Below, one piece after another: positions 16,292 through 26,138 of a DNA stretch of 64,000 nt. The position numbers and the translations under genes are program-made. Numbering within the stretch: position 1 is the stretch's first letter; each line of letters begins with the position of its first letter. This DNA comes from CBDDFS01 sp965227255 (GTDB lineage: Bacteria > Bacteroidota > Bacteroidia > Flavobacteriales_E > Vicingaceae): positions 558,001-622,000 of the forward strand of contig CBDDFS010000002.1 in NCBI GenBank assembly GCA_965227255.1. Direction: 5' to 3'. The notes under the pieces are model-generated. The model was not told the origin of the DNA. It ran no database searches and was given only the letters and a program-made list of their open reading frames with translations.

Positions 16292-18130
16292 ATGTGTGGA
16301 ATTGTAGGATATGTTGGAGGCAGACAAGCTTACCCTATTCTTATCAATGGTCTGAAAAGACTTGAATACCGCGGTTACGACAGTGCCGGAGTTGCATTGC
16401 TTCAGGAAGAGATTAAAATTTTCAAGAAGGCTGGCAAAGTAAGCGACCTGGAAGACTTTATCAGTAATAAGGATACAAATTCCACCATTGGTATTGGTCA
16501 CACGAGATGGGCAACTCACGGACCTCCGAATGATGCAAATGCTCACCCTCATTTCGACCATTCGAAAAGCATGGCCATTATTCACAATGGTATCATTGAG
16601 AACTATGCTTCATTGAAAGAAGAACTATTAAACAGAGGGCATGAGTTCGTATCTGATACGGACACAGAAGTGCTGGTGCATCTGATCGAAGACATCTATC
16701 AGAATGAAGAAGTGGAACTTGACGATGCCGTTAGAATGGCCCTTCAGGAAGTAGTAGGTGCTTATGCCATTGTAATTCTGAGTAAGCAAAATCCCGACAT
16801 GCTGATTGTTGCCAAAAAAGGAAGTCCTATGGTTGTAGGTCTTGGAGAAGATGAGTTTTTTGTTGCCTCGGATGCCACACCCATCATTGAATTCACCAAG
16901 AATGTAGTTTACCTTGAAGATGAAGAAGTAGCTGTATTGAAGTTAGGTGAGGAAATGAAACTGACCAACATCAAGAATCAGAAGAAAACTCCCTACATCA
17001 CAGAGCTGGAAATGCATCTGGAGCAGATCGAAAAAGGTGGTTATGATCATTTCATGCTTAAAGAAATTCACGAGCAGCCTCAATCTATCCGAAACAGTAT
17101 GCTCGGTCGGATTTCTTTATCCAAAAGAATGATAACCATGGGTGGAATTGAGGAGTACGAACAAAAATTCCTCAATGCCGAAAGAATCATTTTTGTGGCC
17201 TGTGGAACTTCATGGCATGCCGGATTGGTTGGAGAATACCTTTTTGAAGATCTGGCGAGAATCCCGGTTGAGGTTGAATACGCCTCTGAGTTCCGATACA
17301 GAAACCCAATAGTTACAGAAAAAGATATTGTTATAGCTATTTCCCAATCAGGTGAAACGGCTGATACTTTGGCTGCACTTGAACTGGCAAAGGAAAAAGG
17401 TGCCACTATTTACGGAATTTGCAATGTAGTTGGTTCTTCCATTGCTCGTGCCACCGATGCTGGATCTTATACCCATGCCGGGCCGGAGATCGGTGTAGCT
17501 TCAACCAAAGCCTTCACGGCCCAAATGACCATCCTTACCTTGTTGGCCATTTCACTTGGTTACAAAAAAGGAGTGATTCCGAAGAATAAGTACAACATGC
17601 TTCTTTCTGAACTGGACGCCATACCTAACAAGGTTAAAGAGGTTTTGAAGGTCAACGACCTGGTTGAAACAATCAGTGAAGAATTTAAAGATGCACATAA
17701 CTTCCTTTATCTTGGAAGAGGATATAATTTTCCTGTAGCACTGGAAGGGGCTTTGAAACTCAAAGAGATCTCATACATCCATGCCGAAGGTTATCCTGCT
17801 GCCGAGATGAAGCATGGTCCCATTGCCTTGATCGATGAAAACATGCCCGTTGTGGTTATTGCAACGAATAAGGGTAACTACGAAAAGGTTGTCAGTAACA
17901 TTCAGGAGGTTAAGGCCAGAAATGGAAGGATCATTGCCATTGTAACGGAAGGTGATCAGACTGTGAAGGAAATGGCTGACTATGTCATTGAAATTCCTGA
18001 AACAGACGAAGCCCTGGTTCCATTTTTATCGGTTATTCCACTCCAGTTGCTTTCGTATCATATTGCTCTGATGAGGGGTTGTAATGTAGATCAACCAAGA
18101 AATCTGGCGAAATCTGTAACCGTAGAATAA
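16292..18130 (+). CDS. glmS: glucosamine-fructose-6-phosphate aminotransferase (isomerising)
   Basis: A 612-residue enzyme making glucosamine-6-phosphate from fructose-6-phosphate and glutamine, the first step toward UDP-GlcNAc for peptidoglycan and lipopolysaccharide. Residues 2-230 are the class II glutaminase domain with catalytic Cys2 (MCGIVGYVG), followed by two SIS sugar-isomerase domains (about 290-430 and 460-600) with CGTSWHAG, SQSGETADT and KLKEISYIHAEGY; the C-terminus ends in DQPRNLAKSVTVE as in the family. Length matches E. coli GlmS. Last gene of its operon; no glmS riboswitch-like leader is visible. Confidence 0.97.
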   Translation: MCGIVGYVGGRQAYPILINGLKRLEYRGYDSAGVALLQEEIKIFKKAGKVSDLEDFISNKDTNSTIGIGHTRWATHGPPNDANAHPHFDHSKSMAIIHNGIIENYASLKEELLNRGHEFVSDTDTEVLVHLIEDIYQNEEVELDDAVRMALQEVVGAYAIVILSKQNPDMLIVAKKGSPMVVGLGEDEFFVASDATPIIEFTKNVVYLEDEEVAVLKLGEEMKLTNIKNQKKTPYITELEMHLEQIEKGGYDHFMLKEIHEQPQSIRNSMLGRISLSKRMITMGGIEEYEQKFLNAERIIFVACGTSWHAGLVGEYLFEDLARIPVEVEYASEFRYRNPIVTEKDIVIAISQSGETADTLAALELAKEKGATIYGICNVVGSSIARATDAGSYTHAGPEIGVASTKAFTAQMTILTLLAISLGYKKGVIPKNKYNMLLSELDAIPNKVKEVLKVNDLVETISEEFKDAHNFLYLGRGYNFPVALEGALKLKEISYIHAEGYPAAEMKHGPIALIDENMPVVVIATNKGNYEKVVSNIQEVKARNGRIIAIVTEGDQTVKEMADYVIEIPETDEALVPFLSVIPLQLLSYHIALMRGCNVDQPRNLAKSVTVE

Positions 18131-18143
18131 CCTACAACTACAT

Positions 18144-18171
18144 CATAGATCATAGCTCATAGATCATAGAT
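18144..18171. repeat. four tandem copies of a 7-base unit
   Basis: CATAGAT, CATAGCT, CATAGAT, CATAGAT in direct succession between the convergent glmS and SDR genes. The array ends one base before the TAG stop (18172-18174) of the SDR gene. It is a short tandem repeat liable to slippage and might mark the transcription end of both genes. Confidence 0.8.
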
Positions 18172-18960
18172 CTACAAAGAAGGAGTTCGTCCTCCATCAA
18201 CTGGTAAATTGATACCATTGATGTAAGAAGCAGCTGGCGAAGCCAGGAAGGCAATAGCATTGGCAACTTCATGTGCGTCCGCAACTCTGCCCATTGGAAC
18301 GGCAGAGGCCATTGCAGCCGCCACTTCTTTTTCAGATTTGCCTGTTTTTTTCGATTTGTTTGAAATGATCTCTTTAAGTCGAACTGTATTTGTTGCTCCG
18401 GGTAATACATTGTTCACCGTTATGCCATATTCTCCCAATTCAACTGACAGAGTCTTGGCCCAGTTCGCCACGGCACCTCGAACAGTATTAGAAACCCCCA
18501 GGTCTCTTAATGGAGCTTTAACCGATGTGCTTATCACGTTGATAACTCTGCCATACTTTGACGACTTCATTCCTTCTACAACATTCTGCACCAGGATTTG
18601 ATTGCAGATAAGATGCATGGCGAATGCATCTCTGAATTCCTGCGTTGGAGCGTCGATGGCTTTACCTCCTTTAGGACCTCCTGAGTTATTGATAAGTACG
18701 TTGATTACATTGCCTTTGGAAATATAGTTTTGAATGACTTTTTCAAGATTCTCGGGATTCGAAAAGTCAGCGACCAGATACTCATGAGATTGCCCTAAAC
18801 TTGAATCCAGCTCGCCTAAAACGGTCTTGAGCTTGTCCTCATTTCTGGCCAGCAATACAACTTTTGCACCCATTTTCGACAATTCAATGGCGGCCTCTTT
18901 ACCAATGCCCTGACTGCTTCCTGCCACCAGGGCTGTTTTTCCGGTTAAATCTAGATTCAT
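18172..18960 (-). CDS. SDR-family oxidoreductase, BKR-like, with altered active site
   Basis: A 262-residue SDR related to 3-oxoacyl-ACP reductase. The nucleotide motif is VAGSSQGIGKEAA and the stabilising motif is NNSGGPKGG rather than NNAG. Where a standard SDR has YxxxK, this one reads GVSNTVRGAVANWAKTLS, so both catalytic Tyr and Lys are replaced. The C-terminus (SYINGINLPVDGGRTPSL) is the usual SDR ending. This matches the BKR-like SDR subgroup that lacks the catalytic tetrad, so it may bind a dinucleotide without the normal chemistry or use another mechanism. Confidence 0.85.
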   Translation of the reverse strand: MNLDLTGKTALVAGSSQGIGKEAAIELSKMGAKVVLLARNEDKLKTVLGELDSSLGQSHEYLVADFSNPENLEKVIQNYISKGNVINVLINNSGGPKGGKAIDAPTQEFRDAFAMHLICNQILVQNVVEGMKSSKYGRVINVISTSVKAPLRDLGVSNTVRGAVANWAKTLSVELGEYGITVNNVLPGATNTVRLKEIISNKSKKTGKSEKEVAAAMASAVPMGRVADAHEVANAIAFLASPAASYINGINLPVDGGRTPSL

Positions 18961-18971
18961 AATACTGAGCG

Positions 18972-18979
18972 CAAAAATA
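18972..18979 (-). promoter_or_regulatory. Bacteroidota -7 element of the BKR-like SDR gene
   Basis: The minus strand reads TATTTTTG, ending 11 bases before the ATG at 18960. No -33 TTG at standard spacing was seen. Confidence 0.45.
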
Positions 18980-19068
18980 TGAATTTACTGTCCCTTTATA
19001 GCAGATTTTTTCTTTTTCTGACTGACTGAAATTCCCTAAATTGCCCTTTCAATTTCATTATCGCCGAG

Positions 19069-22000
19069 ATGAGAAACCGACTTTCAATCATTATCCCTGC
19101 ACTCTGCCTAATCATGGTTTCAAGTGTTTTTGCACAAAATGAGCAGGTCCTAAGTGAAACAAATACCTCAGAACTTTTTCGACTTTCTGAAAAATGGAAA
19201 AAGGAAAGGGAAGCACAAATGATCCTGGCAAGAGCCAAAGCCAAGGAACTTGGCATAGAGATCAGGCAGGTTTTTGAAGATGGAACAATTGTAGAATTAC
19301 AGGGAATTGATGACCGAGGTCAACTCATTTTTTATAAGACCGGAAATCGCGATGCGGCTAAAACAATATCTACGGATAAGCTTTATCCTGGAGGAAGTTT
19401 GGGGCTGTCTCTGACCGGAAGTTCAATGACCGCCGGAGAATGGGATGGTGGCGGTGTTCGACTTACCCACCAGGAATTGACAGGCCGGGTTACACAGGTT
19501 GACTCGTCCGCAAGTTTATCTGACCATGCTACTCATGTTGCCGGAACGATTATGGCATCAGGTGTTGACTCTTCGGCGAGAGGAATGGCTTATGGAGCAA
19601 GTCTTGATGCCTATGACTGGACGAATGACGATGCCGAAATGGCTGCAGCAGCGGGAAATGGAATGCTTATCTCAAATCATTCCTATGGTAATATAACCGG
19701 TTGGTTCTTTAATAGTGGCAATTACTATTGGTATGGAGATACAACCTTGAGTGCAAATGAAGATTACAAATTTGGATTCTATAATTCTCAATCTGCAGCA
19801 TGGGATCAGATTGCAAGAAATGCTCCGTATTATTTGATTGTTAAATCCGCTGGAAACGACAGAGGTGACTCAGGAACTGCAAGCCACTTTTTACCACTGC
19901 ACAGCAATGCCGCCAGCACGACAGCAAGAAACGCGGATGGCGGACCTCAAGGATATGACTGTATTTCGACTTATTCAGGAGCCAAGAATATTCTGACTGT
20001 AGGTGCTGTGAATGCTATTCCCGGCGGATATAGTGGGCCAAGCAGTGTTGTGATGTCATCATTCAGCGGCTGGGGTCCGACGGATGATGGAAGAATAAAG
20101 CCTGATGTTGTGGCAAATGGCGTTGGAGTTTATTCCAGTCTGGCCACGAATAACTCGGCTTATGCCTCCTGGAACGGAACCTCCATGGCCACACCTTCCG
20201 CCACGGGATCACTTCTTCTTTTACAAGAGCATTATTACGACGAAAATACGGCCTACATGAAGTCTGCCACCTTGAAAGCACTTGCAATTCATACAGCAGA
20301 CGAAGCAGGCCCTTCAACAGGTCCGGATTACCAACATGGATGGGGTCTTCTGAACATGGAAAAAGCAGCCGAGCATATTGCTGATACCACAGGAACTAAG
20401 TCAATTACAGAAACCAGCGTTGCAAACGGCAATACGTATACATTCAATTTCTCGGTCAATGGTTTCACCCCAATTCGCGCAACCATAGCCTGGACCGATG
20501 TTCCGGGAACCCCAACTTCGGCATCGAATGATCCAACAACGGCTATGCTAGTGAATGATTTGGATATCAGAATAATCCGGGATTCCGATTCAACTGTTTA
20601 TTTCCCTTATGTAATGAATCCGGGAAGTCCGTCTTCTGCGGCATCAACCGGAGACAACTTCAGGGATAATGTAGAGCAGATTTATATCGCATCACCAAGT
20701 TCAGGGTCTTATACGCTTGTAGTGTCTCACAAAGGCACCTTGAGCGGTGGAAGTAGTCAGGATTTTTCACTGATACTTGACGGCGGTATACCACCTTTAC
20801 AACCTTTGAATTGCGCAGGAATTGTTATTGCACCTGCTTATTGGAATTTCGACACCCTGACAAATTGTTCCTCTAATGCAGGAGCACAATGTGTAATTCC
20901 TTCATGGTACGGTTGGGTGAATGATACCTTGGATAATATTGACTGGACGGTTCGTAATGGTGGCACTCCTTCTTCGGGAACAGGTCCATCAAATGATTAC
21001 AATACCGGAACAAGCGTTGGGAAATATCTTTATACAGAAGCTTCAACAAACGGAACCGGATTCCCAAATAAACAGGCCATCTTGTATTCTCCGTGCATTA
21101 GCCTGGATACAATGACGAATTCAGAGTTGGCCTTTGCTTATCACATGTCTGGATCGACCATGGGAACTATGTCGGTTGAAATATTCAATGGATACAATTG
21201 GAACCAGGTCTGGACCAAAACAGGTGATCAGGATACGTTATGGCAGGAAGCAGCGGTTGATATTTCCAATTACGACGGCGATACGGTGAAGATCAGATTC
21301 ATTGGAATCACAGGAAGTAATTACGAATCGGATATGGCCATTGATGGTGTTCAAATTCGGGAATTCGAAAGCTGTCCTGGATCCAATAATTTCTCTGTTT
21401 CGAGCATTACAGACTCAACAGCAATATTTTCCTGGTCGAGCAATGCTTCGTTCTGGAAAATCAGACTTGATATAAAAGACAGCATCACAGTAATACCTCC
21501 GTCCACTATTAATTTTAATCCTGTATTGTTTACCGGATTGATCGCGAATACCACTTACGACATCTTTATTCAAGATTCTTGCGGAGCAAATGATACTTCT
21601 GCTTGGATTGGCCCAATCACTTTTACTACTACTGGTCCGATTCAGAATCCTACACCTTGTGGCATGAATGCAGGAATTCCTGATAATACATGTCCATCTC
21701 TAGCCTGGCTATCGTTTGAAGTAACTTATCCTGGCAATTCACTCGGTACAAATGCCTTTCTTGATGAAGTAAAAGTCATCATTGACCACTCCTATGATGC
21801 AGACCTGCAGTTTGGCTTAACCTCCCCTGCTGGTGATACGGTCATGCTCAGCGTGTTTAATGGTGGTTCAGGTGATAATTATGGCAATCCATCTGATGCC
21901 ACATGTAGTCAGACGACGAATTTCAGAATGGATGCAACAAATTCAATTACTTCCGGAACAGCACCCTTTATAGGGACTTATAAACCCCAGGGAAATTTCA

Positions 22001-25000
22001 CAGATTTCTATGATGGGAGTGATCCTAACGGCCTATGGAAATTCATCATATGTGACAATGCTTCAAGCGATGTCGGTCAGCTGGAGTACGTTGAGCTAAT
22101 ATTTGATTCGATACCTCCTCAGATAAACTTATCATGTTCATTCGTTGTAGACACTTTTCCATCATATTGGAGTTTCGATACATTGAACAATTGTTCTACG
22201 ACGTCGGGATCTGCCTGTCCACTGCCAACCTGGTACGGCTGGACAAATGATACAATTGATAATATCGACTGGACAGTTGATAATGGAGGAACACCTTCTA
22301 CAACCACTGGTCCATCAAGAGATTATAGCATGGGTAATGCTCAAGGAAAATATTTATACACGGAGGCCTCTACGAATGGAACCGGTTTTCCTGGTAAAGA
22401 AGCTATTTTATACTCACCTTGTTTTGACCTGACATCCCTGACCACACCTGAATTGGTATTCGCATATAATATGTTTGGGTCCAGCATGGGTACATTGAGC
22501 GTAGAAGTGTCGAACGGAAGTTTGTTTAACCAGGTCTGGACTTTAACGGGAAATCAGGATACGTCATGGCATGAAGCCAGGATAAATCTTGCTACCTATA
22601 CCGACGATACTATTCAGGTAAGGTTTGTCGGACTGACAGGAAACAACTACTGGTCTGATATGGCTATTGATGCCGTTGAAATTAGAGAAGAGGTTCCCTG
22701 TTCCGATCCTACAAATCCGCTTGTGTATAATATTACGGACACTACAGCCAATTTTTCATGGACCAGCAATGCAAGCTTTTGGAGGATAAAGCTGGATATA
22801 AAGGATAGTATCAATGCAATACCGCAGACTACGATCAACTTTAATCCGGTATTCTTTTTCAATCTCTTGCCGGCAACAACGTATGAAATCTATATCCAGG
22901 ATTCATGTACAAATGGTGATACGAGCAATTGGGTAGGACCTATAGAATTCACGACTACGGGTGGATGTGTATCGGATACAATATTTATTCTAAATGACGG
23001 TCCAGATTCATTATGCCTAGGTAGAAGTGTGACACTTTATGCCACCGGATCCCAACGGCCAAATGTTCAATGGTATAAGGATGGCATTGTCATAACAGGT
23101 CAGACCTTTGATACTTTGCACGTAACCACAGCAGGAAGATATAATGCCATTTTCACAGATGGTACATGTTCAGATAGCGCTTTGGGGGGGTATGACATAT
23201 ATTTCCATCCATTACCGAACGTCATTATATCAATGAATCCATCTGATTCAATTTGCCAGGGTGATTCGGTTGACATGATGACAATAGATGGAGATAGATT
23301 CCAATGGTATTTTAATGGAAATGCCCTGATTAATGACACAACGCGTTTTCTGACGGCTGATCAGGAGGGAATTTATAATGTTATGGTTGTTGATAGCAAT
23401 AAATGTATGGACAGTGCAGCTATGGGAAGAGGATTATATGTGTTCCCGATTCCAACAGTAGGCATCACAAATTTGGGCACTTCCACCTTCTGTGAAGGTA
23501 GTGCAACTATTTTGCAATCAACAGCCGGCGATGCATATCAATGGTACAGGGATGGACAACCTATTGTCGGCTCTGTAAGTGATACGGCTATTGTAGGAAG
23601 TACGGGTAACTATAATGTTGTTGTAACCAATGGTGGAACATGTTCAGACAGTGCCGCAGGAGCGGTGCAGATCACCGTTAATCCAAAACCCGATATTGTC
23701 GTTCTGAATCTTGATTCAGCCAGTACACTTTGTGATGGTGATTCTGCAGTTTTAGTAGGCGGACCGGCAGGCACATTCTATCAGTGGTATAAGGATGGAA
23801 TAAGCATTCCTGGTGCAAATACGAATGCCCTGTTGGTCAAGAACAGCGGCAGGTATAATGTCTTGATCTCCGACTTTAACTTCTGCACGGATTCGGCTCT
23901 CAATCCACCGGTGGTCAATTTTAATCCATTACCTAATCCGACGATAAATACATCAAATGGAACAAGCAGTTTCTGTGATGGAGACAGCCTTGTACTTTCG
24001 GTAAATGGAATGACCAGTCACCAGTGGTTCAGAAACTCTTTACTCTTATCCGGTGAAACGTCTTCATCTCTGCTTGTTTTGGATTCAGGGAATTATGACG
24101 TCTTGGTTACGGATTCAAACAGTTGCTCGGATACATCTTCTGCTCTGCAGGTATCAATAAACTCTTTGCCCAATGTCTTGATATCAAATCTTGGAAATTC
24201 AGCATTTTGCCTCGGAGATTCAGCTACATTAACTACTGCAACAATTGGAACTTACCAGTGGTATCAGGATGGATCACCGATAACGGGTGCAACCTCATCT
24301 AGTTATGATGTCTTTGCGAGTGGACGATATAATGTAGTTGTTACAGATCCGAATCAATGTTCTGACAGTTCGGGAGGCCCTATTGACATTGCGACGAATA
24401 ATCCGCCTGTTGTCACCATCAGTGGTGCAGGTGTAAATAATCTCTGTATTGGGGATTCTTTAACTTTCATTTCTTCAAGCGGAGTTTCTTATCAATGGTA
24501 TAAGGATGGGAATGTAGTCTCCGGTGAAACAGACAGCAGCATCACGATAACTACGGCTGGAAGGTATAACGTAATAGTTACTGACTCCAATGCTTGCTCG
24601 GACAGTGCTTCGTGGCCGGCATGGGTATACGCATATCCGAAACCCACACCGATTTTGAGCGCTTCCGGATCAACCAATATATGCAGCAATGATTCTGTAG
24701 TTTTAACGGCCTCTCCTGGTGCTAATACTAGTTACTGGACAAGAAATGGAGTTCCTGTTCCTGGATCTGGCATGTCCGGACCCGGACCAAATATTATTGG
24801 TGCTAAGCTGCCAGGACTTTACAATGCAGTCTTCCAGGATACCGTCGTTTGCACCGATAGCGCAATGACAGGTATTTTGGTTACAGTGCGACAGGCCCCG
24901 GTTGTTACGATAAATTCTTCTTCTCTTCCTCAATTCTGTGCTGGTGATTCAACCGTATTATCAACGATATCCGGTCAGTCTTACCAGTGGTACTTTAATG

Positions 25001-26136
25001 GTGTTCCGCTCAGTGGAAGTGGCTCAACCGATTCTGTATATACGGCAAGAGATTCTGGCCTATATAATGTAGTTGTTACCGATGCAAATGGTTGTAGTGA
25101 CAGTGCCTTGACTCCTTTTAGTGTAATGGTATATAGCCTTCCGGACGTCAATATTGTGCTTTCAGGTGATTCAATCTTCTGTAATGGTGATTCTGTGGTG
25201 CTTTCCACAAGTGGCCAATACACTCAATATTTGTGGCGCAGAGATGGACAAAATTTACCCGGAGGAAATACGCCATTTGTTATTGCACGAATTTCTGGTG
25301 ATTATAATGTGATAGTGACCGACAATAATAATTGTACTGACTCTGCAGCTGTCGCAGCGAAGATCATTGTGAATCCTAAACCTGTGGTTTCCATTACAGC
25401 AAATGATTCGTCAATCTGTTTTGGTGATACGGCCATTTTAACAGCAACACCGGGCTTCTCATATTCATGGAGAAGAAATGGAATACCGATATCGGGTGCA
25501 TTTGCGCAAAGCTACATGACAACCGATTCAGGTTATTATAATGTGATCGCAACAGATGGAAACTTCTGTTCAGATACGGCCTTTAACGGTATTCTAATAA
25601 GAGTACTTCAATTACCAACGGTAAGTCTTGATTCGCAACCAGTCTTGTGTAATACTCAGGGTGCGACCTTACTACAAGGAGGAAATCCGTTTGGAGGTGT
25701 TTACACCGGACCTACAGTTTCTGAGACCTCGGGTCAATACTTTTTTGATCCTTCGGTCGCCGGAGTAGGCACCCATATCATTGTTTATACGTATACAGAT
25801 GCTAACATGTGCGTAGCAGAAGACTCTAAACCACTTCAGGTTGATGATTGTGTTGGAATTGATGAGATTGGTGATTCAGCAGGACCTGGTTTTTATCCGA
25901 ATCCGACACGAGATATTATTAATGTATCTCTACCAGATGGATTCACTGGTGAAATTGAATATTGGGTTTATGATATGTCTGGTCACATTTTGTATTCTGA
26001 AACGGTCTCTGAGAATTCAAATCATAGTCTAATACAGATCGATCTCAGTAACTATGTCAATGGCGCCTATTTCCTCAGATTGAAGCTGGATACACAGGTA
26101 TATAATCAAAAAGTTATCTTAGAGAAAAATTTCTAA
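19069..26136 (+). CDS. giant secreted subtilisin-like protease/adhesin with T9SS domain
   Basis: A 2355-residue exported protein. Signal peptide 1-23 (ending VFAQ); subtilisin-like S8 catalytic domain about 105-435 with Asp126 (GEWDGGGV), His153 (DHATHVAGT), Asn263 (SAGND) and Ser372 (NGTSMATP), all present; a KP-43-like beta domain about 450-585; MAM domain about 588-770; fibronectin-like domain about 770-860; proprotein-convertase P domain about 862-1005 (starting PCGMNAGIPDN); second MAM domain about 1024-1210; second fibronectin-like domain to about 1298; eleven Ig-like repeats of about 80 residues each with the core xQWYxDG; and a T9SS type A sorting domain from about 2274 (FYPNPTRDIINVS) to the end (KVILEKNF). 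The protease is expected at the cell surface. A weak TAAATTGC element at 19037 is the only promoter-like site upstream. Confidence 0.9.
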   Translation: MRNRLSIIIPALCLIMVSSVFAQNEQVLSETNTSELFRLSEKWKKEREAQMILARAKAKELGIEIRQVFEDGTIVELQGIDDRGQLIFYKTGNRDAAKTISTDKLYPGGSLGLSLTGSSMTAGEWDGGGVRLTHQELTGRVTQVDSSASLSDHATHVAGTIMASGVDSSARGMAYGASLDAYDWTNDDAEMAAAAGNGMLISNHSYGNITGWFFNSGNYYWYGDTTLSANEDYKFGFYNSQSAAWDQIARNAPYYLIVKSAGNDRGDSGTASHFLPLHSNAASTTARNADGGPQGYDCISTYSGAKNILTVGAVNAIPGGYSGPSSVVMSSFSGWGPTDDGRIKPDVVANGVGVYSSLATNNSAYASWNGTSMATPSATGSLLLLQEHYYDENTAYMKSATLKALAIHTADEAGPSTGPDYQHGWGLLNMEKAAEHIADTTGTKSITETSVANGNTYTFNFSVNGFTPIRATIAWTDVPGTPTSASNDPTTAMLVNDLDIRIIRDSDSTVYFPYVMNPGSPSSAASTGDNFRDNVEQIYIASPSSGSYTLVVSHKGTLSGGSSQDFSLILDGGIPPLQPLNCAGIVIAPAYWNFDTLTNCSSNAGAQCVIPSWYGWVNDTLDNIDWTVRNGGTPSSGTGPSNDYNTGTSVGKYLYTEASTNGTGFPNKQAILYSPCISLDTMTNSELAFAYHMSGSTMGTMSVEIFNGYNWNQVWTKTGDQDTLWQEAAVDISNYDGDTVKIRFIGITGSNYESDMAIDGVQIREFESCPGSNNFSVSSITDSTAIFSWSSNASFWKIRLDIKDSITVIPPSTINFNPVLFTGLIANTTYDIFIQDSCGANDTSAWIGPITFTTTGPIQNPTPCGMNAGIPDNTCPSLAWLSFEVTYPGNSLGTNAFLDEVKVIIDHSYDADLQFGLTSPAGDTVMLSVFNGGSGDNYGNPSDATCSQTTNFRMDATNSITSGTAPFIGTYKPQGNFTDFYDGSDPNGLWKFIICDNASSDVGQLEYVELIFDSIPPQINLSCSFVVDTFPSYWSFDTLNNCSTTSGSACPLPTWYGWTNDTIDNIDWTVDNGGTPSTTTGPSRDYSMGNAQGKYLYTEASTNGTGFPGKEAILYSPCFDLTSLTTPELVFAYNMFGSSMGTLSVEVSNGSLFNQVWTLTGNQDTSWHEARINLATYTDDTIQVRFVGLTGNNYWSDMAIDAVEIREEVPCSDPTNPLVYNITDTTANFSWTSNASFWRIKLDIKDSINAIPQTTINFNPVFFFNLLPATTYEIYIQDSCTNGDTSNWVGPIEFTTTGGCVSDTIFILNDGPDSLCLGRSVTLYATGSQRPNVQWYKDGIVITGQTFDTLHVTTAGRYNAIFTDGTCSDSALGGYDIYFHPLPNVIISMNPSDSICQGDSVDMMTIDGDRFQWYFNGNALINDTTRFLTADQEGIYNVMVVDSNKCMDSAAMGRGLYVFPIPTVGITNLGTSTFCEGSATILQSTAGDAYQWYRDGQPIVGSVSDTAIVGSTGNYNVVVTNGGTCSDSAAGAVQITVNPKPDIVVLNLDSASTLCDGDSAVLVGGPAGTFYQWYKDGISIPGANTNALLVKNSGRYNVLISDFNFCTDSALNPPVVNFNPLPNPTINTSNGTSSFCDGDSLVLSVNGMTSHQWFRNSLLLSGETSSSLLVLDSGNYDVLVTDSNSCSDTSSALQVSINSLPNVLISNLGNSAFCLGDSATLTTATIGTYQWYQDGSPITGATSSSYDVFASGRYNVVVTDPNQCSDSSGGPIDIATNNPPVVTISGAGVNNLCIGDSLTFISSSGVSYQWYKDGNVVSGETDSSITITTAGRYNVIVTDSNACSDSASWPAWVYAYPKPTPILSASGSTNICSNDSVVLTASPGANTSYWTRNGVPVPGSGMSGPGPNIIGAKLPGLYNAVFQDTVVCTDSAMTGILVTVRQAPVVTINSSSLPQFCAGDSTVLSTISGQSYQWYFNGVPLSGSGSTDSVYTARDSGLYNVVVTDANGCSDSALTPFSVMVYSLPDVNIVLSGDSIFCNGDSVVLSTSGQYTQYLWRRDGQNLPGGNTPFVIARISGDYNVIVTDNNNCTDSAAVAAKIIVNPKPVVSITANDSSICFGDTAILTATPGFSYSWRRNGIPISGAFAQSYMTTDSGYYNVIATDGNFCSDTAFNGILIRVLQLPTVSLDSQPVLCNTQGATLLQGGNPFGGVYTGPTVSETSGQYFFDPSVAGVGTHIIVYTYTDANMCVAEDSKPLQVDDCVGIDEIGDSAGPGFYPNPTRDIINVSLPDGFTGEIEYWVYDMSGHILYSETVSENSNHSLIQIDLSNYVNGAYFLRLKLDTQVYNQKVILEKNF
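22966..25600 (+). repeat. eleven Ig-like repeats within the giant protease
   Basis: About 240 bases per repeat encode an Ig-like module that opens with C-x-G-D-S-V/A, has the W of xQWYxDG in the middle, a G-x-Y-N-V-x-V-T-D strand and ends C-x-D-S-A. Units 8, 10 and 11 diverge at the QWY core (SYWTRNG, YLWRRDG, YSWRRNG). The copies are divergent in sequence, so the array looks old and is not a recent DNA-level expansion. Confidence 0.8.
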
Positions 26137-26138
26137 TC

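Noticed and set aside
22966..25600. The repeated segments as a CRISPR or DNA-level tandem repeat
   Set aside because: The unit is about 240 bases, protein-level and divergent, within one open frame; there are no short identical repeats with unique spacers.
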